DNA of 64,000 bases, from positions 124,001-188,000 of the forward strand of contig JBDWMA010000042.1 in NCBI GenBank assembly GCA_039972875.1. Direction: 5' to 3'. The notes below the pieces were generated by a model. The model saw only the letters and a program-made list of their open reading frames with translations, did no database searches and was not told the origin of the DNA. This DNA is from Pseudoruegeria sp039972875. GTDB lineage: Bacteria > Pseudomonadota > Alphaproteobacteria > Rhodobacterales > Rhodobacteraceae. The position numbers and the translations under genes were made by a program. Below are positions 35,862 through 44,173 of this stretch, piece after piece. Every line of letters begins with the position of its first letter. Position 1 is the first letter of the stretch.

Positions 35862-36314
35862 ATGAGCAAGATTGATCAAATTAACCACAAAATATTGCAC
35901 GAACTATCTAAAGACGGACGTATCAGTAATTTAGATCTGGCGGATAAGGTTGGGCTATCTCCTTCCGCCTGCCTTCGTCGTGTGCAGGAACTGGAACGGA
36001 GTGGTGTGATTACCGGATATCGCGCCAAATTGGACAGGGACGCGATGGGCACAGGGTTTGTGGCCTATGTAGGCGTTGGGTTAAATAATCACACAAAGAA
36101 AAGCCAAGAAGCATTTGAACGTTCTATATCTTTGGCGCCAGAGGTTCGTGAGTGCCATAATATTACAGGCACAATTGAATACCTGTTGCGGGTCGAGGTT
36201 AAAGATCTATCCGCCTATAAATCTTTTCACACTGATATTCTGGGGGTATTGCCACAAGTTGCCTCAATCACATCTTATGTGGTGATGGACTCACCCAAAG
36301 ACGATCGCGCGTAA
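35862..36314 (+). CDS. Lrp/AsnC-family regulator next to the LysE exporter
   Basis: A 150-residue regulator. A winged HTH (MSKIDQINHKILHELSKDGR ... LADKVGLSPSACLRRVQELERSG) is followed by the RAM domain (ECHNITGTIEYLLRVEVKDL). The ATG at 35862 is chosen from the family N-terminus (KIDQINHKIL), not from the longer open frame. Likely controls the divergent exporter in response to an amino acid. Confidence 0.88.
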   Translation: MSKIDQINHKILHELSKDGRISNLDLADKVGLSPSACLRRVQELERSGVITGYRAKLDRDAMGTGFVAYVGVGLNNHTKKSQEAFERSISLAPEVRECHNITGTIEYLLRVEVKDLSAYKSFHTDILGVLPQVASITSYVVMDSPKDDRA

Positions 36315-36479
36315 CCATACCAATTTACCGGCCCCCCTTTTCCCATTTCAAAATTACTGAATAATTCCACGACCTACTTTATAGTCAACGACAGAGAATA
36401 AATCATCCAAGGCGATCTGGCAGGGCATCAACACGAGGACCTGATTGGAAAGCAACCTCATTTTTGGAAGGAATTTCAG

Positions 36480-36866
36480 ATGGAAACCGTCGCAGAACCT
36501 CTTAATATTTTGGCCGTAATTGTTGGTGCGGTCGTCGCCTTCTTGCTGGGATGGCTGTGGTATAGCCCAGTCCTATTTGGCAAAAAATGGGCCGAAGGCT
36601 CCGGCGTTGAGTTGGGCACCGCAGATGAAATGCCCGCATTTGCGATGGGTGCACAAATGGTGGCTTTAATCCTACTGTCGCTCGTGGTTGGTTTGACCGC
36701 GACGCACAATGCGTTGTTTACAGCAATTCTTGCCATTCTGGCAGCCGCAGGATTTGTGGTATCCGGTGGCGCATTTGTCCGTAAAAGCGCATATGCCATC
36801 CGAGTGGATTTTGGCTACATCCTCGCCGCTGGAATAGTGATGATAATCTGTCAGGGCATTTTTTGA
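36480..36866 (+). CDS. DUF1761 small membrane protein
   Basis: A 128-residue protein of about four hydrophobic helices. The N-terminal LNILAVIVGAVVAFLLGWLWYSPVLFGKKW is the hallmark of DUF1761, followed by LLSLVVGLTATHNALF and FVRKSAYAIRVDFGYILAAG. Function is unknown. It is monocistronic: 165 bases of non-coding DNA lie before it and a terminator follows. Confidence 0.85.
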   Translation: METVAEPLNILAVIVGAVVAFLLGWLWYSPVLFGKKWAEGSGVELGTADEMPAFAMGAQMVALILLSLVVGLTATHNALFTAILAILAAAGFVVSGGAFVRKSAYAIRVDFGYILAAGIVMIICQGIF

Positions 36867-36896
36867 GCCCCAATTTAATTCCAAAGTCCAACTAGG

Positions 36897-36927
36897 AACC
36901 CGACCGAATTATCGGACGGGTTTTTTC
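36897..36927 (+). terminator. Intrinsic terminator after the DUF1761 gene
   Basis: AACCCGACCGA and TCGGACGGGTT pair with one mismatch around a short loop, followed by six T. It also separates this gene from the convergent cytochrome gene. Confidence 0.8.
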
Positions 36928-36930
36928 AAT

Positions 36931-37776
36931 TTAGCCGTCGGCCATTCCCGGTAGACTGCGCAAATACAGTACGATTGCATTTAAATCATCATCGCTCATT
37001 TGTGCAAGATAGCCATATGGCATGGGTGGTAACATCGGACTGCCATCGGGACGCTCACCCATAACAATCATCTTTTTAAGTTCCTCATCAGAGTAACTTT
37101 CAAGCCCATCTGCATGATTGGTCAGGTTCGATGATATCGACGTCCCCCACGGCCCGTGGAATTCAAACCCACCCTGCCCTAAGTTCGTCTCAACCATAGG
37201 GCCTTTGGGGCCCATCGGAGTATGACACTCCATACAATGCGCCACGGGACCGGCAAGATAGGCACCATATTCCACGCTAACACCCGCTGGGATATCAGCG
37301 ACCACCCCAACAGGTGGACCGTATGCCGGAGGCAATGGTATATTATAGACCGACGCAGGAACCTCACTCTCAACAGCCGGAACAGTTCTGAGAAACGCCA
37401 CAATCGACATAACGTCATTATCCGACAGCCCACGGTACATTGCATAAGGCATCGGCGGGCCAATCAATGTGCCATCCGGGCGCAGGCCCTCGCGAATGGC
37501 TTTGGCCAGTTCTGCATCGCTCCATTCTGCGACCCGACCTGCTGGCGTTATATTGGGCGCATAGGCAGAAAAGGCCTCGTTTTTGTCCACAAAACGCCCG
37601 GTAAGCTCTTCTCCAGCAACAGGCCCTTCAGGGCCCATTGGCGTATGACAATTTCCGCATCCGGCAATCCCGCGCACCAAATATTCACCACGTTCTACCG
37701 AAGGCTCAGCAGATACCACCCCGGCCCCAAATGGTAAGATAGCAGTGGCACAGATAATCCATTTTATTGATTTCAT
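36931..37776 (-). CDS. Secreted di-heme cytochrome c
   Basis: A 281-residue periplasmic protein with a signal peptide (MKSIKWIICATAILPFGAGV, ending near SAE). Two CxxCH heme sites lie in similar repeats: GCGNCHTPMGPEGP at residues 40-44 and AHCMECHTPMGPKGP near residue 178. Each half ends with a Met-containing MPYAMYRG or MPYGYLAQ segment that could give the axial Met. The layout matches cytochrome subunits of alcohol/aldehyde dehydrogenases and related electron carriers. No dehydrogenase partner is adjacent. Confidence 0.88.
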   Translation of the reverse strand: MKSIKWIICATAILPFGAGVVSAEPSVERGEYLVRGIAGCGNCHTPMGPEGPVAGEELTGRFVDKNEAFSAYAPNITPAGRVAEWSDAELAKAIREGLRPDGTLIGPPMPYAMYRGLSDNDVMSIVAFLRTVPAVESEVPASVYNIPLPPAYGPPVGVVADIPAGVSVEYGAYLAGPVAHCMECHTPMGPKGPMVETNLGQGGFEFHGPWGTSISSNLTNHADGLESYSDEELKKMIVMGERPDGSPMLPPMPYGYLAQMSDDDLNAIVLYLRSLPGMADG

Positions 37777-37919
37777 TGATCGTCCCCCTTTTTAAATTCG
37801 CCTCACAAATTGAATTCATAAATTGTGTTTTTAGCACATATTTTTGATAATGGGGTAATTTTGGTGTTTTTGGAATTTTTCCAGCCACAAAGCTTTCAAT
37901 GAACCACGGTGTTCGCAAC

Positions 37920-37950
37920 AAAAAAGGGTCACTCGAAAGTGACCCTTTAA
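37920..37950. terminator. Intrinsic terminator of the trigger factor gene
   Basis: AAAGGGTCACT and AGTGACCCTTT form a perfect stem with a short CGA loop, with A/T tracts on both sides, 24 bases after the tig stop. Confidence 0.85.
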
Positions 37951-37973
37951 ATTCTCTTGACTGACGTCTGGAT

Positions 37974-39305
37974 TTACTCTTCGTCGAGTGCCTCGATGGC
38001 TTTTTCCAGCTCATCTTTAGCCACTTCTTTATCAGACACTTTGGCCTGCTCAAAGATGTGATCCACGACTTTGTCTTCGAACAAAGGCGCACGCAATTGC
38101 TGCTGCATTTGCTGGTTCTGTTGAATGAATTCAAAGAACTGACGCTCTTGACCGGGATACTGACGGGCCTGGTTCATGATCGCCTGTGTCATCTCCGCGT
38201 CTGTCACTTCGACTTCGGCTTTTTGACCCAGTTCCGCCAACAAAAGACCCAGACGGACACGACGCCCAGCCAAAGTGTTGTGTTCTTCTGTTGTTTCGAT
38301 CTCAGGATGATCATGCCCTTCTACGTCAGGGTTTTCCTCATGCCACAGCTGATGAGCGATCTGCTTGGCTTCGGCATCCAGCAAGCTGGGCGGAAGGTCA
38401 AACGATACTTTGGCATCCAATGCGTCCAGCAAAGCGCGTTTCATTACAGCGCGCGCAGCCCCAGCATATTCACCTTCAAGACGTTCAGAAATTTGACCTT
38501 TCAAGGCCCCCAGATCTTCGGCACCAAATTGCTTGGCCAACTCATCGTTGATTTCCGCAGCGGCTGGCGCTTTAACAGCTTTCACTGTGCAATCGAAAAT
38601 TGCTTCTTTGCCGGCCAAATGCTCGGCCTGATAGTCCTCAGGGAAGGAAACAGTCACAGCAATTTCGGCGTCTTTCACGGCACCAACCAGCTGCTCTTCG
38701 AAACCGGGAATGAAAGAGTTAGATCCCAATGTCAGCGGGTAATCCTCAGCGGAACCACCTTCAAACAACTCACCGTCAACTTTACCAGCGAAGTCGATAA
38801 CGATCTGATCGCCATCTTCAGCTTTGGCACCGTCTTCACGATCATCAAAGTTTTGCGCAGTTTCGGCCAAGTTTTTCAAAGCTTCATCAACAGCTTCGTC
38901 GTCGGCTTTAACAACCATTTTCTCAAGCTCGATGTCTGAGAAATCAACGTCCGGAATCGCAGGCAGAGCCTCATAGGACATATCGACATTTACGTCGTCG
39001 CCCTCTTTCCAATCGTCGTTGGTCATTTTGACTTCTGGCTGCATAGCAGGACGATCGCCGGACGCTTCAAAGTGATCGCTCATCGCACCATCAACAGATT
39101 CCTGCATGGCTTCGCCCAAAATCCGCGGGCCGAATTGCTTTTTCAACAGCGCCATAGGCACTTTGCCTTTGCGGAAGCCCTTCATTTCAACTTCGGGCTG
39201 AGCTTCTTTCAGCTTTTCGTTTACTTTTGTGTCCAGCTCCGCAGCTGTGATGGTGATAGAATAGCCGCGCTTCAGGCCTTCATTTAGGGTCTCGGTGACC
39301 TGCAT
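37974..39305 (-). CDS. tig: Trigger factor
   Basis: Ribosome-bound chaperone and peptidyl-prolyl isomerase of 443 residues. The N-terminal ribosome-binding segment contains the GFRKGKVPMALLKKQFG signature; residues ~150-240 form the FKBP-type PPIase domain (GDQIVIDFAGKVDGELFEGG); the C-terminal arms (LLDAEAKQIAHQLWHEENPD ... MNQARQYPGQE) form the cradle. The gene is monocistronic, with a 220-base upstream region that holds no gene. Confidence 0.97.
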   Translation of the reverse strand: MQVTETLNEGLKRGYSITITAAELDTKVNEKLKEAQPEVEMKGFRKGKVPMALLKKQFGPRILGEAMQESVDGAMSDHFEASGDRPAMQPEVKMTNDDWKEGDDVNVDMSYEALPAIPDVDFSDIELEKMVVKADDEAVDEALKNLAETAQNFDDREDGAKAEDGDQIVIDFAGKVDGELFEGGSAEDYPLTLGSNSFIPGFEEQLVGAVKDAEIAVTVSFPEDYQAEHLAGKEAIFDCTVKAVKAPAAAEINDELAKQFGAEDLGALKGQISERLEGEYAGAARAVMKRALLDALDAKVSFDLPPSLLDAEAKQIAHQLWHEENPDVEGHDHPEIETTEEHNTLAGRRVRLGLLLAELGQKAEVEVTDAEMTQAIMNQARQYPGQERQFFEFIQQNQQMQQQLRAPLFEDKVVDHIFEQAKVSDKEVAKDELEKAIEALDEE

Positions 39306-39525
39306 CTGTTCGTCCTTATCTTGACCGGGCCGCAGAATTCGCGGCGGTGATCTTTGTAAATCTGGCTTCTTCTATTGCCCCAAAGCCCGACGCGCAAGGA
39401 GAAACCAGCCATTCAAGGCATTGCAAAATCAAACTCTGTTTCCACTCGCAATCCCATGCCAATCATGCGACTAATAATGTGCTGCACTACGCAGATGAGA
39501 ACACAGGGAAATATGGCTTAAGTTT

Positions 39526-40302
39526 ATGTCGGAAGAACGCATTGTCCTTTGTATGAAATGGGGTGCCCTCTACCCGGGCAGCTATGTCAATGTCCTCTAT
39601 AATGCCGTGTGCAAAAATCTGGACGGGCCGTTTCGATTTGTTTGCTTGACCAACGAGCCTGAGGGATTGGCCGAGGGGATCGAACATTTTCCCTTGCCGG
39701 ACATTGATGTCCCGCAAGAAAGGTATAACGCGGGGGCTTGGCCTAAACTTGGTGTCTTCAAAGAGGATCTTTACGGCCTGAAAGGTCGTGCCCTCTTTAT
39801 AGATCTGGATTCACTGGTGCTTGGTCGGCTCGAACCTTTTTTTGAAGCCGAGGGTGGCCTGATCTCAATTGCGGGTGGTCCGGGCTGGCGCCGGGGGTCA
39901 GATAATCCAGAACCAACGCTCGCCTCAGGCGTCTTTGCATTCAATATTGGTGAACAGCCACAAATTCTTGACGGTTTTCTGAAAGACAAGCAATGGCATT
40001 ACGACAACTTCCAGAATGAACAACAGGTCGTTCAACACTATTGTAACGACTGGCAAACATGGCCCAAACCATATGTGATCAGCTTTAAAAAGCATTTGCG
40101 CCGCCCACTTGTCATTGACCGCGTCCTCCCTCCCCGACTGCCACCTGAGGAAACCCTCATTCTGGCGTTTCACGGCAACCCCCGCCCAATTGAAACGGTT
40201 CGGACTGATATAAAGAACTGGGCGCATTTTCCACATTACGGAAAATCACCCATTCCATGGGTCAGGCAATATTGGCTCGATAACGGGTTTAAGGATCTGT
40301 AA
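39526..40302 (+). CDS. Predicted glycosyltransferase with DLD motif
   Basis: A 258-residue protein of a glycosyltransferase-like family common in Rhodobacterales. The metal/nucleotide-sugar site is probably LFIDLDSLVLG (residues ~85-95), after the N-terminal VLCMKWGALYPGSYVNVLYNAV segment; FNIGEQPQILDGF and LAFHGNPRPIETV are further conserved-looking blocks. It resembles GT8-like proteins (FIDLD) but I cannot name the exact family. Convergent with a sulfotransferase, with only 3 bases between them. Confidence 0.7.
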   Translation: MSEERIVLCMKWGALYPGSYVNVLYNAVCKNLDGPFRFVCLTNEPEGLAEGIEHFPLPDIDVPQERYNAGAWPKLGVFKEDLYGLKGRALFIDLDSLVLGRLEPFFEAEGGLISIAGGPGWRRGSDNPEPTLASGVFAFNIGEQPQILDGFLKDKQWHYDNFQNEQQVVQHYCNDWQTWPKPYVISFKKHLRRPLVIDRVLPPRLPPEETLILAFHGNPRPIETVRTDIKNWAHFPHYGKSPIPWVRQYWLDNGFKDL

Positions 40303-40305
40303 TCC

Positions 40306-40980
40306 TTAAACTGGCATCTCTTCAGAATAGCCAAGTTTTGCAAAATCTTCGCTATAGATGTGCCGCACCATTTCTGCCGTTTCAGCTGAATAATAGCTTT
40401 GAAACGGCTTTTTATCGGTTTTACTTTTTGTTTTATTAACATGGCGTAAGCTGAAATCTGGAAGTTTCAGATCATCGGCCAGCTGGTATAATTCATCATT
40501 GAGCGCCTCAAAGCGCACCAAACGATTGACCGCAACCTCCCCTTTATTATCCGCAAGATAATACATTTGTCCCGGCATCCTCGCAAAGATCGTATCCTTT
40601 CCAGCAGGCGGTTTAATCCGGTAGGTAAGGTACTGTTCAAAACTCATTTGCGCGACTTTTTCAGCCGTCGCCTTTATTCTAAATTGCTTCATATATTCAT
40701 AATGAGACACCGCATGATCATAGGGGTTCCGTATCACGGAAAAACTATGAAAAGAATCAAACGCTGGCCGACCCATCTTGTCGATCATTTTATTGACGGC
40801 TTCATGTACTCTAAAATGCGCTTTGGCCGGCACCTCTTTAAATGGAAGCCTACGGCTGAGACTACGCAACAAACTACGCTCTTGCGGACGCCCATATTTA
40901 CCAAACGCATCTGTCACTGACATCCCTGCTGTTTTGGGAATATGAACAAATATAAATTTATACTGCGTTGATATGATCAT
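40306..40980 (-). CDS. Sulfotransferase-family protein
   Basis: A 224-residue protein of the carbohydrate-sulfotransferase (Sulfotransfer_2-like) fold. The PAPS 5'-phosphosulfate loop is FVHIPKTAGMS at residues ~10-20, and SVIRNPYDHAVSHYEYMK is the 3'-phosphate motif. The start is the ATG at 40980 (MIISTQYKF); the upstream frame is non-coding. Likely modifies a surface glycan or small molecule with sulfate. It is convergent with a glycosyltransferase. Confidence 0.82.
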   Translation of the reverse strand: MIISTQYKFIFVHIPKTAGMSVTDAFGKYGRPQERSLLRSLSRRLPFKEVPAKAHFRVHEAVNKMIDKMGRPAFDSFHSFSVIRNPYDHAVSHYEYMKQFRIKATAEKVAQMSFEQYLTYRIKPPAGKDTIFARMPGQMYYLADNKGEVAVNRLVRFEALNDELYQLADDLKLPDFSLRHVNKTKSKTDKKPFQSYYSAETAEMVRHIYSEDFAKLGYSEEMPV

Positions 40981-41178
40981 TTGCGCTGAGCCTTTAGGAC
41001 AATTTCCACTACATTTAAGCTCAAGAAAGAAACAGGTAAAGGCAAACCGAAACTGAGCCCAATCAAGGGCGCAGATACGTCGGGAACAGAACAAAAACGA
41101 AACGTGACGGTGCTAACAATTTCCAAAAGGGGCGCAATTTGAAGGATGCGGCCGCACTTTTTTGCAGTAAAAATAAAA

Positions 41179-41263
41179 TGGTACGGGTGAGAGGACTTGA
41201 ACCTCCACGCCCTAAGGCGCCAGAACCTAAATCTGGTGCGTCTACCAATTCCGCCACACCCGC
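41179..41263 (-). tRNA. tRNA-Leu (anticodon UAG)
   Basis: Read on the minus strand, the 85-base gene starts GCGGGTGTGGCGG and ends CTCACCCGTACCA with an encoded CCA (41179-41181). The anticodon stem-loop CCAGA-TTTAGGT-TCTGG places TAG at positions 34-36, decoding CUA and CUN leucine codons. A variable arm of class II length (GCGCCTTAGGGCGT) and a T-loop GGTTCAAGTCC are present. Confidence 0.96.
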
Positions 41264-41467
41264 ACATTTATCAACACGAAAGAGAATCTCTTTAGCTGCT
41301 GTGGGGACGTCCTAACAAAGCTTTAAACCGGATGCGAGCAGAAAATTGTGTACTGTTTGCTACGGGGAACCAATCAATGCTTTTCACCTTAATAATTATT
41401 CTTTGATCAACCAAATATTTATATATGCTGGTCCTAATAAAAGGCAGGCAAGAGCGAGATATAGCCC

Positions 41468-41974
41468 ATGAAACCGAAAACGGTCGGGCGTTTTGACGGG
41501 AGGATTCCCGTTCGGCGTCTAGTGGACCCACCTTGCGGGGTGATTCACGGAACAATAGTTTTATCAATGGACGGGGAAATCCCTGTCGAATTCCTTTCAG
41601 TTGGGGATCGTGTCATTTCCCGCGACAAAGGCATGGTACGCGTCACCGAGATTCAAACGGGTGTCGCATCAATTCGGCCAGTCCTGATCAGCCAGAGCAG
41701 TCTTGGCCATGATCGCCCGCAAGGGGATATTCTGGTACATCCGAAACAAAACATCCTTATCCGCGACTGGCGGGCACAAGCGCTATATGGGGCAGCTCAA
41801 GCAATGATCCCCGCTGAACAGTTGATTGACGGTGAATTTGTTCGTTTCGCCGAAGATGTTAGGCGTTACAGATTTACGGCCATTTGCTGCGATGAGATAG
41901 AAACCCTCTATGCAGGCGGTCTAGAAATCGGAAGCCAAACGCGAGTAGATGTTTCTGCTCCGCAAGTTGCGTAA
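41468..41974 (+). CDS. Hint-domain protein
   Basis: A 168-residue protein that is almost entirely one Hint_2 domain (hedgehog/intein fold): CGVIHGTIVLSMDGEIPVEFLSVGDRVISRD resembles the start of a Hint module, followed by ILVHPKQNILIRDWR (block with conserved His), and ending in VDVSAPQVA. Most Rhodobacterales Hint proteins are long secreted proteins with the Hint domain at the C-terminus; here no secretion signal and no N-terminal domain are present. The first residues contain CG, which could serve as the Cys of autoprocessing. Function is unclear. Confidence 0.75.
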   Translation: MKPKTVGRFDGRIPVRRLVDPPCGVIHGTIVLSMDGEIPVEFLSVGDRVISRDKGMVRVTEIQTGVASIRPVLISQSSLGHDRPQGDILVHPKQNILIRDWRAQALYGAAQAMIPAEQLIDGEFVRFAEDVRRYRFTAICCDEIETLYAGGLEIGSQTRVDVSAPQVA

Positions 41975-41977
41975 ACG

Positions 41978-43573
41978 CTATAACCCAAGGTTTGAAAAAA
42001 CCTTGGGCAATTGCTCTGGCAAATCTTCGGCAATTAACCCTGGGCCAAATATTCTTGCGCATTCAACATGAAGCCAAGCCGCCGTTTCCGCTGCCGTCAT
42101 GGAATCTAATCCTCGGGCTAGCAACCCAGTTATATAACCCGCCAACACATCCCCGGATCCAGCCGTGGCCAACCACGGGGCCTCTCTGCCGTGAAGCGCG
42201 GCATGGACACTGCATCGACCATCCGGCGCTGCAATTACAGTATCAGCACCTTTATATAATACGACGCATCCCGCCCGTGCCGCTGCATCCCGCGTGGCCT
42301 CAATTTTGGAATAAGCAGGCCCCTTGGAATTTGACGCATTAAGCTTGCCGTACAGATCGGGAAAAAGTCGTGCAAATTCTCCCCCATGAGGGGTCAAAAT
42401 GGCTCGATCATTCAAGATATCAAACAGTTTATCGGGCGTTTCAGCATACGCAGATAGGGCATCAGCATCCAAAACAGTTGACCGCTCGCCTGCCCCCAAT
42501 GCAATCGGCACCAATTTGCGAGCACGCTCCAAACCCAAGCCAGGCCCCAGACACACAGCATTGATACGCTCATCAGCGAGACACACGGCGAGATCAGAAC
42601 CCGTTTCTACGTGCTTCAACATGACCGCCGTTGATTGCGCAGCGCATTCAGGCAGTGATTCCCTTGGTGCTCCAATGGTCACCAAACCCGCGCCAATACG
42701 CAACGCCCCCCTTGCAGCCAACCGCGCAGCACCGGTTTGAAAGCCCCCCCCGGACAACACAAACGCATGTCCGTTGGAAAACTTATGCAGCGATACAGAT
42801 TTACCCAACGGGCGACCCGATACACTTTCTATCCAGCGCACAACATCGCCTCGGGCGATAACAGGCTCCGTCGTCAATCCAATGTCCTTAACAACCAGTC
42901 GACCTGACTGCCTTGCGCCACCTTTAAGAACGTGCCCTAGCTTTGCGGCATGAAATGTCACCGTCAAATCAACAACGGTGGAAGCGCGAAAATTCTCACC
43001 TGTATCTGAACAAAGCCCTGACGGAATATCAACAGACACCGACCGCGTGCCAAATTCCGCCTTCAGAACATTAAACGCCCCGAGTACCAATGCCAAATCT
43101 CTGGGAAGGTCACGCGAAACTCCTGTGCCAAATACCGCATCAACGATGAGATCAGGAGGTGTTTCTGTACAGTCTCCGAATTCTTCAAATGGGCGTGTTT
43201 CATTGTTTTCAGACCACCGCTCGTAATTCGAACGTGCATCTGGCGGTAGTTTTTCTGTATCCCCATACAAATAGGCATCCACTTCCCAGCCGCGCTGCCG
43301 CAACAGCCGCGCCACAACGAAGCCATCCCCACCGTTGTTACCCGGACCACAAATCACAACCGCCTGCTGAACCACTTCATTTGAGCCAAATCGTGCCGAG
43401 GGTGCTGGGATTGGCTCCTCCCCGTTTGTTTCTAATTCTGGCCACATCTCAAAGATCGCATCAACAACCCCCTGCCCTGCCCGCTCCATCAGTTCCAGAC
43501 CGGTTATTTCACCGCGACCTATCGCGGCTTGTTCACTGGCGCGCATTTGGGCAGACGTCAAAAGTTCGCTCAT
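41978..43573 (-). CDS. nnr: Bifunctional NAD(P)H-hydrate epimerase / ADP-dependent dehydratase
   Basis: Repairs damaged NAD(P)H hydrates. Of 531 residues, the N-terminal YjeF_N domain has MRASEQAA and VVICGPGNNGGDGFVVARLLRQRGW; the C-terminal carbohydrate-kinase-like domain (from ~residue 240) has the LTPHGGEFARLF, DADALSAY and ATAGSGDVLAGYITGLLA motifs of NnrD. The start is the ATG at 43573 (MSELLTSAQM). It diverges from glnB and is convergent with the Hint gene. Confidence 0.94.
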   Translation of the reverse strand: MSELLTSAQMRASEQAAIGRGEITGLELMERAGQGVVDAIFEMWPELETNGEEPIPAPSARFGSNEVVQQAVVICGPGNNGGDGFVVARLLRQRGWEVDAYLYGDTEKLPPDARSNYERWSENNETRPFEEFGDCTETPPDLIVDAVFGTGVSRDLPRDLALVLGAFNVLKAEFGTRSVSVDIPSGLCSDTGENFRASTVVDLTVTFHAAKLGHVLKGGARQSGRLVVKDIGLTTEPVIARGDVVRWIESVSGRPLGKSVSLHKFSNGHAFVLSGGGFQTGAARLAARGALRIGAGLVTIGAPRESLPECAAQSTAVMLKHVETGSDLAVCLADERINAVCLGPGLGLERARKLVPIALGAGERSTVLDADALSAYAETPDKLFDILNDRAILTPHGGEFARLFPDLYGKLNASNSKGPAYSKIEATRDAAARAGCVVLYKGADTVIAAPDGRCSVHAALHGREAPWLATAGSGDVLAGYITGLLARGLDSMTAAETAAWLHVECARIFGPGLIAEDLPEQLPKVFSNLGL

Positions 43574-43760
43574 GACCGGACCTCTATTAGTTTTCAATTT
43601 GCACATTTTTTAAACATGTCGCACAAATAGGCATCGCAAATAGGGGATTCCATTCCCCCTCTCTTCGGTGAACACCCTAGCCAATTGTCCCCGCCGAGTG
43701 AACGAATATGAAAAAGACCGGATAAGATTTCACGGTCAAGATTCCATGGGAGAAATGGGC

Positions 43761-44099
43761 ATGAAAAAAATTGAAGCAATTATTAAGCCCTTTAAGCTCG
43801 ACGAAGTGAAGGAAGCTCTTCAAGACATCGGCGTTCAGGGTCTCTCTGTGGTCGAAGTCAAAGGGTTCGGACGTCAAAAAGGCCACACAGAGCTTTATCG
43901 TGGTGCGGAATACGTTGTCGATTTTCTACCAAAGGTCAAAATCGAAGTGGTTCTATCAGATGACCAAGTCGACCCTGCGATCGAAGCGATCATTGCAGCA
44001 GCAAAAACCGACAAAATCGGCGACGGCAAAATTTTTGTGTCAACCGTTGAGCAAGCCATCCGCATCCGGACCGGCGAGGCTGGCGAAGACGCACTTTAA
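43761..44099 (+). CDS. glnB: Nitrogen regulatory protein P-II
   Basis: Small trimeric nitrogen sensor of 112 residues. The start is the ATG at 43761 (MKKIEAIIKPFKLDEVK), chosen by family N-terminus. The T-loop is VEVKGFGRQKGHTELYRGAEYVVDF, with the uridylylation Tyr at residue 51, and the C-terminal GDGKIFV binds ATP/2-oxoglutarate. Senses 2-oxoglutarate and adenylate status. Followed by glnA after 74 bases, the usual glnB-glnA unit. Confidence 0.96.
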   Translation: MKKIEAIIKPFKLDEVKEALQDIGVQGLSVVEVKGFGRQKGHTELYRGAEYVVDFLPKVKIEVVLSDDQVDPAIEAIIAAAKTDKIGDGKIFVSTVEQAIRIRTGEAGEDAL

Positions 44100-44173
44100 T
44101 CACTGGTGTTGTCCGTCTGTCGGACACACTTTCTAACAATCCACTCTATCAATTAAAGGGAAGAGAAGGTCAC

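Noticed and set aside
38058..38939. Plus-strand frame of 293 codons antisense to tig
   Set aside because: Antisense shadow of trigger factor; no motif and no ribosome-binding site.
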